Of a stretch of 14,016 bases of DNA, positions 8,527 to 14,016 are shown piece after piece (position 1 is the stretch's first letter; every line of letters starts with the position of its first letter). The position numbers and the translations under genes were made by a program. Source of the DNA: Promethearchaeota archaeon (lineage in GTDB: Archaea > Asgardarchaeota > Lokiarchaeia > Sigynarchaeales > SOKP01); contig WJKD01000546.1 of the NCBI GenBank assembly GCA_014729315.1, positions 1-14,016 of the forward strand, read 5' to 3'. Below the pieces are notes generated by a model. The model saw only the letters and a program-made list of their open reading frames with translations, ran no database searches and was not told where the DNA came from.

Positions 8527-9177
8527 GTGCATCCATTATACGATGAATTTATAGATTATTTGGACAAAGAAGATAAAGAGAATTGCGTTAAGTTCGTGTT
8601 AGATGCTTTAGAAAATAATAAAATTGACATTTTAACTCTTTATAAAGAATTGTTTGAACCTTCTCTCAATCGTTTTTACTGTAATGTTGACGAAGAATCG
8701 TTATGTATTTGGAAAGAGCATATTAGAACCTCAATTATTAGAACGCTAATAGAGTTATGTTATCCTTACATCTTAGAAGAAAGAAAGAAAAAAAATATAA
8801 AAAAGATGAACATTAAAGTGTTAGTGGGATGTCCAGCGGAGGAATATCACGATACTGGAGCAAAGATGATTGCTGATATGTTCACCTTATATGGATTTGA
8901 TGCGTACTTTGTTGGTGCTAATACTCCTCGAGAAGAAATCAGAGACGCTATAAACATACTCAAACCGAAGTATATTGCCATAAGTGTTACCAATTATTAC
9001 TCTATAATGGAAACCGAAAAAGCAATTTGCTTAATCAGAGAACATACCAAATTTGACGGTAAGATAATCGTAGGAGGGACGGCATTTCTTAGCAACCCTA
9101 ATATATTTAAACAGATCGGAGCCGATTTGTATTTGGAAAATTATTCTCAAATAAAAGAACTTGCGGAGGCGGTTTAA
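8527..9177 (+). CDS. Stand-alone cobalamin (B12)-binding protein
   Basis: 216 residues in the two-part layout of methionine-synthase/CarH-like corrinoid modules. Residues 1-90 are a helical cap with the conserved Glu-His of the cap (KEHIRTSIIRTLIEL, E64-H65). Residues 95-216 are a Rossmann B12-binding domain with CPAEEYHDTGAKMIAD, where His108 in E-x-H-x-x-G would be the lower axial ligand to cobalt. This is followed by GFDAYFVGANTPREEI, the AISVT strand and IVGGTAF. The ExHxxG form and the GAN-x-P loop resemble CarH-type sensors more than the DxHxxG of methyltransferases. Unlike CarH it has no MerR DNA-binding domain. The position of CarH's adenosyl-capping Trp appears to be Val54 here, so adenosylcobalamin light sensing is doubtful. 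The start is GTG with leaderless spacing. It lies 2 nt upstream of an ABC permease and is surely co-transcribed. A methyl-carrier without its methyltransferase, or a corrinoid sensor, are the options. Confidence 0.82.
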   Translation: MHPLYDEFIDYLDKEDKENCVKFVLDALENNKIDILTLYKELFEPSLNRFYCNVDEESLCIWKEHIRTSIIRTLIELCYPYILEERKKKNIKKMNIKVLVGCPAEEYHDTGAKMIADMFTLYGFDAYFVGANTPREEIRDAINILKPKYIAISVTNYYSIMETEKAICLIREHTKFDGKIIVGGTAFLSNPNIFKQIGADLYLENYSQIKELAEAV

Positions 9178-9179
9178 TC

Positions 9180-10358
9180 ATGAATTTACCAATGAGTATA
9201 GCCATAAGATTTTTTAAAAGTAATAAATGGCAGACATTATTAATTGTCATAGGTATTTCAATAGGAATCTCAGTGCAAATCTTCGTCGGAATCCTACTTA
9301 ATAGCCTTCAAAGCAGTCTCATCAATAACTTTATTGGGAAATCTCCACAAATCACAATTCAATCTGAGAATGAAAATCCATTCATTGAGGGATATGATGA
9401 TATAATCGACGATTTGGAAGACTTTGACGAATTAACCGCTATCTCAGCTGCTGTTGATAGACCAGGAACGATTCAAAAAGGAGAAAAGACAATAAATATA
9501 CAATTACGGGGGTTTGATATCGATGATGCGGATGAAATTTACGATATTAAGGACAGAATCACAGATGGAGATGAACCCGAAGAAGACGACGAGATAATAA
9601 TTGGAGAAGAGTTAAAAGACGAATTAGACGCAGACGAGGGTGATAGTATAACTATTTTTGGTTTAAGAAAAATAGGAAACACTAGCATATCAGTAAACAG
9701 TACTTTTGAGATTGTAGGGATATTTGATTTTGAATCAGAAAGTACTAATCTTGGATGGGTAATAACTACTATTAGAGCCGTTCAAACTATGTTCACGCTG
9801 AATGATACAGTAACTTCTATTGAAATGCAAGTAGAAGAAGACTTATTATTTGAAGCAGACCAGATTGCTGACGATATTGAAGATGAATTGGATCTGGATG
9901 ATGAGGATCTAGAGATTTCTAATTGGGTTGATCAAAGCGAAAATCTTTTAAATGGGTTACAATCACAGAGCCTTTCTAGTTATTTTATTCAAGCGTTTGT
10001 CCTTATTTCTGTTGTGATAGGAATATCTAGCGTTCTTGCTATAAGCGTGGTTCAAAAACAGAGGCAACTTGGAATTTTAAAAGCAATGGGAATAACAAAT
10101 CGCACTTCATTCCTCATATTTCTATTTCAAGGATTTTTCTTGGGTATTTTCGGTGCTATCGGAGGAATAAGTCTAGGAATTTTCTTTCTATGGGGATTTA
10201 CGCAAGCATCTGCGAGTAATTTCATTGTTATAAATTACAACCCTATTTTCATTTCAATTTCTGCTGCTATTATAATTGCTGCATCCACCTTAGCGGCTTT
10301 AAGCCCCGCTTTAAAATCGTCCAAATTAGACCCAATCGAGGTGATTAGAGCTGGCTAA
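9180..10358 (+). CDS. FtsX/MacB/LolC-like ABC transporter permease
   Basis: 392 residues with the four-helix type VII ABC topology. There is a first helix at about 18-42 after an amphipathic N-terminus, a large extracytoplasmic domain (about 45-262), and three C-terminal helices (about 268-290, 308-340, 355-378). The conserved coupling segment after helix 2 is visible as QKQRQLGILKAMGITNRT, and the end SPALKSSKLDPIEVIRAG is the classic MacB/FtsX closing motif. Such permeases transduce ATP hydrolysis into extracytoplasmic movement (lipoprotein extraction, efflux or protease activation) rather than forming a pore. The ectodomain is extremely acidic, with runs such as DDIIDDLEDFDE and DGDEPEEDDE. 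It follows the cobalamin protein by 2 nt, and its end overlaps the apparent start of the ATPase by 8 nt. The substrate is unknown. Confidence 0.88.
   Translation: MNLPMSIAIRFFKSNKWQTLLIVIGISIGISVQIFVGILLNSLQSSLINNFIGKSPQITIQSENENPFIEGYDDIIDDLEDFDELTAISAAVDRPGTIQKGEKTINIQLRGFDIDDADEIYDIKDRITDGDEPEEDDEIIIGEELKDELDADEGDSITIFGLRKIGNTSISVNSTFEIVGIFDFESESTNLGWVITTIRAVQTMFTLNDTVTSIEMQVEEDLLFEADQIADDIEDELDLDDEDLEISNWVDQSENLLNGLQSQSLSSYFIQAFVLISVVIGISSVLAISVVQKQRQLGILKAMGITNRTSFLIFLFQGFFLGIFGAIGGISLGIFFLWGFTQASASNFIVINYNPIFISISAAIIIAASTLAALSPALKSSKLDPIEVIRAG
10338..10345 (+). promoter_or_regulatory. Perfect Shine-Dalgarno of the ABC ATPase
   Basis: GAGGTGAT, fully complementary to the usual archaeal 16S 3' end, inside the last codons of the permease gene and 5 nt before a CTG (10351) in the ATPase frame. 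It decides the choice of CTG as the start. Confidence 0.6.
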
Positions 10359-11097
10359 AAGTGAAGAGAAAATTTCATCAGAAAAAAGTGAAAAAGATTA
10401 TCCCGAAACGAGCGAATATGTTCTTGAACTTAAAAATATAGATAAATTCTACTATACCGGTGTTGCGACCCAAGTTCTTTTTGATATAAACTTACAATTC
10501 AGAGAAGGATCATTTAATTCCATAGTCGGTCCTTCTGGTTCAGGTAAATCAACATTAATGAACATTATAGGGACATTAGACAGACCGACCAATGGTGTTG
10601 TTTATATTGATGGAAAGAGAACTGATAAAATGGATAAAAACGATCTGGCAAATCTAAGAAATAGAACAATTGGATTCGTGTTTCAGTTCCATTATCTTTT
10701 ACCCGAGTATACTGCCTTAGAAAACATTTTACTTCCTTATAAGATCAGTAAAAGAAAGATTACAGACGAAGTTAAGGAAAGAGCAGTAGACCTGATGAGA
10801 TTTATTGGTATTGAAGAAGTTAAAGAAAATTTAGCCAACAATATGTCGGGGGGACAACAACAGAGAACCGCAATTGCGCGCGCATTAATGAACAGACCTA
10901 AGTTTCTTTTGGCAGACGAACCAACAGGCAACTTAGATACTGATGCAACCGATAAAGTTTATGATCTATTCAGGAATATCAACGAAGAATTTGGCACTTC
11001 TATAATTGTGATCACTCACGAGAGGCGGATTGCGGAAAAAACGGATAGAATCGTCGAACTTCGCGACGGAAGAGTACACATGGACTTAAAAAAATAA
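10351..11097 (+). CDS. ABC transporter ATP-binding protein (LolD/MacB type), probable CTG start
   Basis: ATPase partner of the preceding permease. With CTG at 10351 as start it has 248 residues: Walker A GPSGSGKST (60-68), Q-loop FVFQFHYLLPEYT (Gln112), signature MSGGQQQRTAIARAL (165-179), Walker B FLLADEP with Glu190, D-loop GNLD, and H-loop IVITHE (His223), the standard LolD/MacB set. An internal ATG at 10558 lies after Walker A and cannot be the start. Upstream of it the frame has no ATG, GTG or TTG back to the TGA at 10342. CTG at 10351 follows a perfect GAGGTGAT by 5 nt and gives M-A-K-S-E-E-K, a plausible N-terminus; ATT at 10372 is a weaker alternative. It overlaps the permease stop by 8 nt, so translational coupling is likely. 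The first ~23 residues are a charged tail not needed for the fold. Confidence 0.9.
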   Translation: MAKSEEKISSEKSEKDYPETSEYVLELKNIDKFYYTGVATQVLFDINLQFREGSFNSIVGPSGSGKSTLMNIIGTLDRPTNGVVYIDGKRTDKMDKNDLANLRNRTIGFVFQFHYLLPEYTALENILLPYKISKRKITDEVKERAVDLMRFIGIEEVKENLANNMSGGQQQRTAIARALMNRPKFLLADEPTGNLDTDATDKVYDLFRNINEEFGTSIIVITHERRIAEKTDRIVELRDGRVHMDLKK

Positions 11098-11104
11098 TAG
11101 TGAG

Positions 11105-11190
11105 TAATTTCAAGAAAGTATCAAAATTTTTTTAATCTTATTTTTTTATTACTTTTTAATATAATTGCACTAGTTTTAATTTCAAGAAAG
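11105..11190. repeat. Direct repeat of 14 nt in a convergent intergenic region
   Basis: TAATTTCAAGAAAG occurs at 11105-11118 and again at 11177-11190, 72 nt apart, between the ABC ATPase and the convergent zinc-ribbon gene. The role is unknown; it could be chance in AT-rich DNA or the trace of a small duplication. Confidence 0.4.
11127..11157 (+). terminator. T-rich terminator of the ABC operon
   Basis: Three T tracts separated by short AT stretches, about 30-60 nt after the ATPase stop. On the other strand, the A-rich block at 11186-11206 would give the matching T tract for the convergent zinc-ribbon gene. Confidence 0.45.
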
Positions 11191-11207
11191 AAAAAAGAAA
11201 AAAAGAA

Positions 11208-11702
11208 TTATGCTTCGATTAAATAATTGGCATCGAATTTAGAGCCACAAAATACACAATAGACACGATTATCCGATTTTAAACGCTCAGACATCGAATC
11301 TGTAAATTTGCTTCCACATTCGGGACAATAAAGCAAAGATCTTGGTGGAGATACGACCAACTCGCTTGTTTCAGGTATGGTCCTTTCCCAATCTTCCTCT
11401 TCTTGACTCTCGCTCGATGTTTCATCTCCAAATTGCTTCTCTTGTTTACCAAAAATGGCAAAATATAACCATCTAAAGAAACTGTATATACCAACGACTA
11501 TTCCCTTGGCTAAATAATATAATCCTTTGAAGAGATAGTAGATCAAATAGCATATCCCTTTGATTATGTAATATATAAGAGTTATCACTAAAACAGAAAT
11601 TGCTAAAATTCCTACAGCAACTAAGATTTGCCCAAATAAAGGTAAATTCAGATACCAATTAACAAAATCATCCCAAGGCAAGCCGAATAAGTTAATACTC
11701 AT
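11208..11702 (-). CDS. Membrane-anchored zinc-ribbon protein
   Basis: 164 residues of no family I recognise. A hydrophobic helix at about 22-46 is followed by a long aromatic, amphipathic or membrane-embedded stretch to about 85, with Lys-Gly pairs at 48/49, 59/60 and 66/67 and many Tyr/Leu/Ile. A linker rich in acidic residues and Ser (about 88-122) comes next, then a C-terminal zinc ribbon with Cys126/Cys129 (CPECG) and Cys149/Cys152 (CVFCG). The ribbon probably faces the cytoplasm. The ATG at 11702 is preceded by GTGAT with about 6 nt spacing, which lies within the end of the upstream small ORF. This suggests translation coupled to that ORF rather than leaderless. The function is unknown; membrane zinc ribbons of this kind often serve as protein or nucleic-acid contact modules. 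Confidence 0.75.
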   Translation of the reverse strand: MSINLFGLPWDDFVNWYLNLPLFGQILVAVGILAISVLVITLIYYIIKGICYLIYYLFKGLYYLAKGIVVGIYSFFRWLYFAIFGKQEKQFGDETSSESQEEEDWERTIPETSELVVSPPRSLLYCPECGSKFTDSMSERLKSDNRVYCVFCGSKFDANYLIEA

Positions 11703-11705
11703 TTT

Positions 11706-12014
11706 TCAATCACTTATTATAATGTAATTTTCCTTACTAAAAACAAGAAATAAGTGAATATTAAAAAAAATGGAGTCCGATTTTTTATCTGTTGAAGAAA
11801 CTGAAACTTTTGTTCTAAATTTCACATCATTTGAAATATAATATTTCTCACGCACTAAATAATTACGCATATAACTTTTATCAATAAAAACAAGAGAACA
11901 GAATTTAAAATTTAATCCGTTAACTATTTTCATCATGAGAAGATAGTAAATTCGTTCTGCTATAATTAGTAAGGAATCTCTAATGTATGTGAATAGATTC
12001 AAATAGTCTAACAT
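11706..12014 (-). CDS. Small hypothetical protein upstream of the zinc-ribbon gene
   Basis: An open frame of 102 codons with an ATG, ending 3 nt before the zinc-ribbon start. Its last codons (Ser-Asp-stop) contain the GTGAT that looks like the downstream gene's Shine-Dalgarno, an operon-like arrangement. A TATA-like core lies about 22 nt before its ATG. The sequence is Ile/Tyr/Lys/Ser-rich, has a hydrophobic N-terminal part and resembles no family I know. Low-complexity AT-rich DNA could yield it by chance, so I hold it as a likely but unproven gene. Confidence 0.4.
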   Translation of the reverse strand: MLDYLNLFTYIRDSLLIIAERIYYLLMMKIVNGLNFKFCSLVFIDKSYMRNYLVREKYYISNDVKFRTKVSVSSTDKKSDSIFFNIHLFLVFSKENYIIISD

Positions 12015-12032
12015 AAACTTATATTTTTCTTC

Positions 12033-12039
12033 TTAAATA
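12033..12039 (-). promoter_or_regulatory. TATA-like element of the small ORF/zinc-ribbon unit
   Basis: Reads TATTTAA on the minus strand, centred about 22 nt before the ATG at 12014. It is the only hint that transcription starts here rather than inside the small ORF. Confidence 0.35.
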
Positions 12040-12174
12040 CACTCTAAGAATGAACGGAAAGAATTGAACGAAGAAACAGATAAGTAGAACAATTAATAAA
12101 AATAAATAAAATTTTCTTCTAGAGAGGAATGAATCTTTAATTAATTTTTGAAAGGATTTTTAGATATAAATATA

Positions 12175-12870
12175 TTACTTTCCTATGCTGTATAATGCTC
12201 GATAAGTAATATATGCAAAAATTAAAACCGTAGCTAACATCGTGGTGCCTACTATTCGATATGGCGAATCATAAGCTTGAACATTTGCTATTCCTATTCC
12301 AATCAATGCCACACAGGCTCCAATACTCCCAATCATAAACCCCGACCACTTCTTTCTCTCTACCGGATTAGTTATTTTAGTGTATACTTTCAGCATGAAA
12401 ATTACATTGAAAATTATCATGACAGAAAAAGTAATCATAAACCAAGAAAAATATGATAAGTCCCATTGAGGAGTCCATTTAGTAGAATTGTTAATGATTA
12501 GGTGGTTCTCTCCAAGAATTAACAAAATGAAAAGATTTATCCCAACGAGAACAAAAAAAATGAAAAATTGAAGTCTAAGATCCACTTTATACCAGAGAAA
12601 ATTTATACTCAAGAATAATAATGCAATGGGTGCCCCAATTAATCCCATCATTGATAATGCGTATAAGATAGTTACTATTGATTCGTTGAACATAAAAGCA
12701 TATAACATGTTTATCAATGCTGCGAATACAAAGAAGGAACAAAAAATAAGAAAAAAAACATTTTCTTTCTTTACTCCTCCATTTTTAACATAATTTATAC
12801 ATAAAAATATAAGAAAGCAACTTCCCATACCTTGAAAAAGAAAGATAGATAGAAATCTAGCTAAATCCAT
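12175..12870 (-). CDS. Seven-transmembrane protein, possibly a sensor input domain without kinase
   Basis: 231 residues with seven clear hydrophobic helices (approximately 8-28, 38-62, 66-92, 99-119, 142-166, 177-196, 207-226). There is a polar loop with Trp residues between helices 4 and 5 (KWTPQWDLSYFSW) and a basic loop NPVERKKW between 5 and 6. By the positive-inside pattern the N-terminus is outside and the C-terminus inside. The layout resembles the 7TM input module found at the N-terminus of many archaeal and bacterial histidine kinases, but the protein ends just after helix 7 with no kinase or other effector domain. No retinal-type Lys is evident in helix 7. It is transcribed alone, with a TATA-like core about 23 nt before the ATG. 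The family is uncertain. Confidence 0.75.
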   Translation of the reverse strand: MDLARFLSIFLFQGMGSCFLIFLCINYVKNGGVKKENVFFLIFCSFFVFAALINMLYAFMFNESIVTILYALSMMGLIGAPIALLFLSINFLWYKVDLRLQFFIFFVLVGINLFILLILGENHLIINNSTKWTPQWDLSYFSWFMITFSVMIIFNVIFMLKVYTKITNPVERKKWSGFMIGSIGACVALIGIGIANVQAYDSPYRIVGTTMLATVLIFAYITYRALYSIGK

Positions 12871-12887
12871 GATTAATTCACTTTTAG

Positions 12888-12898
12888 ATATATTTTTT
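12888..12898 (-). promoter_or_regulatory. TATA box of the 7TM gene
   Basis: On the minus strand an AAAAAATATAT core, centred about 23 nt before the ATG at 12870, giving leaderless spacing. Confidence 0.5.
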
Positions 12899-12945
12899 TA
12901 ATTTTAGTAAAGTAATTTTTTTAGTTGATAATTACATCATTCTGC

Positions 12946-13007
12946 AATGTTCGATGATATATAAGTATATCGAATGTCCGACAATTGTTCATATATAGAA
13001 TGTTCAT
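12946..13007. repeat. Operator-like cluster upstream of the 7TM gene
   Basis: Four variants of a 9-nt motif: AATGTTCGA (12946), AATGTCCGA (12973), AATTGTTCA (12983) and AATGTTCAT (12999). The first two are joined by an imperfect palindrome, TTCGA...TCGAA, around 12951-12974. The cluster lies 50-110 nt upstream of the TATA box of the 7TM gene, where an archaeal activator or repressor could bind. The rest of the 350-nt gene-free stretch (12871-13220) is AT-rich and I see no RNA gene or convincing ORF in it. Confidence 0.4.
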
Positions 13008-13220
13008 TAAATTAATTTCAGTCTTAGGTATATTAATTGATAGAAATTCTGATTATAATGGAATTATTTAATTTGAATGAGTTAGAAAAATTGTGATAAA
13101 GGAGATGGAAAGATAAAAAAAAATGAAAAAATAAGCGTAAATATTTCAATACGTTTTATACTATCAATAGAAATTGGGTCTGAATTTTAATATTATAAAA
13201 AATAAAGCCCCCATATATGT

Positions 13221-13787
13221 CTATTTGAAACAAACTAATCCAAATCGTCTGATATATTTTTTAGGAGGCCATTCCAAATTTAATCCAAGGTTGAGATTCT
13301 TTATCGTTTCATCTACATTAATACCTATTGCTTCCATAGAGTAACGAATCTCGTTGGGATATTGACATTCTGCACCAGATGGGTAAGAGCATTGCTTATC
13401 ATCACGTTTTTCACATAAATTACAGTGTCCCCCCCATAGGACAATTTTTTCTTCATGGTCTGATGGAAACTCTGCCAAAAAATTATTGATCTCCCTTTCC
13501 AAGTCATTTCTATCGTTTTCCTTCCAAAAAAGCCTATTTAATATTTTTTCTTTCGACCTTTTAGGATGATTAACTTTTTCTTTTTCTACATAATCCTCTA
13601 AGTTAAGTTCTGAATAGATGAGAAAAAACCGCTTATACCTTGATAATTCTTTTTCCAAATAGGGTGCGGCCGGTGGACACGCCCACGACTGATCGTAGTT
13701 GGGACATTTAAACTTAGGATTTAAACAATATTTCTGTACTTCAGGATTAAATACTAATTGTGTATATTTAACTTCGATAACTGGCAT
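13221..13787 (-). CDS. DUF2284-like predicted metal-binding protein
   Basis: 188 residues with conserved cysteines in the pattern of the DUF2284/COG5423 family of predicted metal-binding proteins. An N-terminal CLNPKFKCPNYDQSWACPP gives C21, C28 and C37. A second cluster, GGHCNLCEKRDDKQCSYPSG then AECQYP, is followed by the family's typical ending in which a Met/Ser-Glu-Ala segment precedes G-I-N-V-D (RYSMEAIGINVDETI). The cysteines could hold an iron-sulfur cluster or zinc. The reaction is unknown; members occur widely in anaerobes. The N-terminal start at ATG 13787 fits the family, and a T/A-rich core about 20 nt upstream would make the transcript leaderless. It lies 66 nt after the partial gene at the right edge, probably as a separate unit. 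Confidence 0.75.
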   Translation of the reverse strand: MPVIEVKYTQLVFNPEVQKYCLNPKFKCPNYDQSWACPPAAPYLEKELSRYKRFFLIYSELNLEDYVEKEKVNHPKRSKEKILNRLFWKENDRNDLEREINNFLAEFPSDHEEKIVLWGGHCNLCEKRDDKQCSYPSGAECQYPNEIRYSMEAIGINVDETIKNLNLGLNLEWPPKKYIRRFGLVCFK

Positions 13788-13853
13788 ATTAATAAAATAT
13801 TTTAAAAATTTCTTTAAAATCGCATTAGAAATTTTTAAATCATCAATTATATT

Positions 13854-14016
13854 CTATTTGAACGAGCGAAGCCCTATTCTCTCTCCCATTTCTTTTAACT
13901 TGTAAATGAATAAATCTGATTTAGAAGATAGTTCCTTCCAACCTTTTTCTCTATCAAAACCGTGTACCGAGAGAAAGCTATTCGAAAACTTTTCACTTGC
14001 TGCATTAGCTAATTTC
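13854..14016 (-). CDS. C-terminal fragment of an unidentified protein, cut by right edge
   Basis: A minus-strand frame enters from the right edge and runs 53 codons to a TAG (plus-strand cta, 13854-13856). The sequence is protein-like and not low-complexity: it contains NAASEKFSNSFLSVHGFDR, then REKGWKELSSKSDLFIYKL and ends GERIGLRSFK. The balanced composition and better GC than the flanking spacer support a real gene. I do not recognise the family from this fragment. Confidence 0.6.
   Translation of the reverse strand, partial: KLANAASEKFSNSFLSVHGFDREKGWKELSSKSDLFIYKLKEMGERIGLRSFK

Noticed and set aside
10558..11097. ATPase starting at the ATG at 10558
   Set aside because: It begins inside the helix after Walker A; the full nucleotide-binding fold needs the upstream in-frame sequence.
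11279..11658. Alternative minus-strand ORFs inside the zinc-ribbon gene
   Set aside because: They are other-frame shadows; only the 164-residue frame has the four zinc-ribbon cysteines and a membrane segment.
12871..13220. Possible structured RNA in the longest gene-free stretch
   Set aside because: It is uniformly AT-rich with no stable GC-paired stems, tRNA arms or box C/D motifs that I could identify.
13699..13905. Plus-strand ORF of 68 codons near the right edge
   Set aside because: It overlaps, antisense, the N-terminus of the DUF2284-like gene and the tail of the right-edge gene, and has no recognisable sequence.

Overview
This AT-rich window looks like archaeal chromosome, most plausibly an Asgard (Lokiarchaeia-like) archaeon. 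The evidence is an aIF1/SUI1 with the archaeal N-terminal zinc knuckle, TATA-like boxes 22-30 nt upstream of several start codons (leaderless transcripts), T-rich terminators, a TrmB-like regulator and an IFT52/GldG-like (GIFT) domain protein. The Asgard assignment is an inference from gene content and base composition; no rRNA or marker tree is available here. I see no insertion sequence, CRISPR array, tRNA or rRNA.

Layout. 1-310: a partial minus-strand ORF running off the left edge, with no clean start. 464-784 (+): translation initiation factor aIF1, whose conserved N-terminus can only be reached from a non-AUG codon, best an ATT. 899-1792 (-): GIFT-domain protein with a C-terminal coiled coil. 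2014-5139 (+): a 1041-residue protein with a winged-helix-like head, about 71 gapless 11-residue repeats and a TrmB-like tail. 5275-6618 (+): purA. 6615-7589 (-): PfkB-family sugar kinase, sharing a CTAG stop with purA. 7708-8322 (+): NOX/ferric-reductase-type diheme membrane protein. 8527-11097 (+): a tight three-gene operon of a cobalamin-binding protein, an FtsX/MacB-like permease and its ABC ATPase, which appears to start at CTG behind a perfect Shine-Dalgarno. 11208-12014 (-): a small ORF coupled to a membrane zinc-ribbon protein. 12175-12870 (-): seven-helix membrane protein. 13221-13787 (-): DUF2284-like cysteine-rich protein. 13854-14016 (-): C-terminus of a further gene cut by the right edge.

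Most genes appear to be single units with their own TATA box. The clear operon is the cobalamin-protein/ABC-transporter set, where spacing (2 nt, then overlap) implies co-translation. The most notable items are the hendecad-repeat TrmB-like rod, the AUU-start candidate in aIF1 (the factor that polices start-codon choice), and the pairing of a corrinoid-binding protein with a LolCDE/MacB-like transporter.
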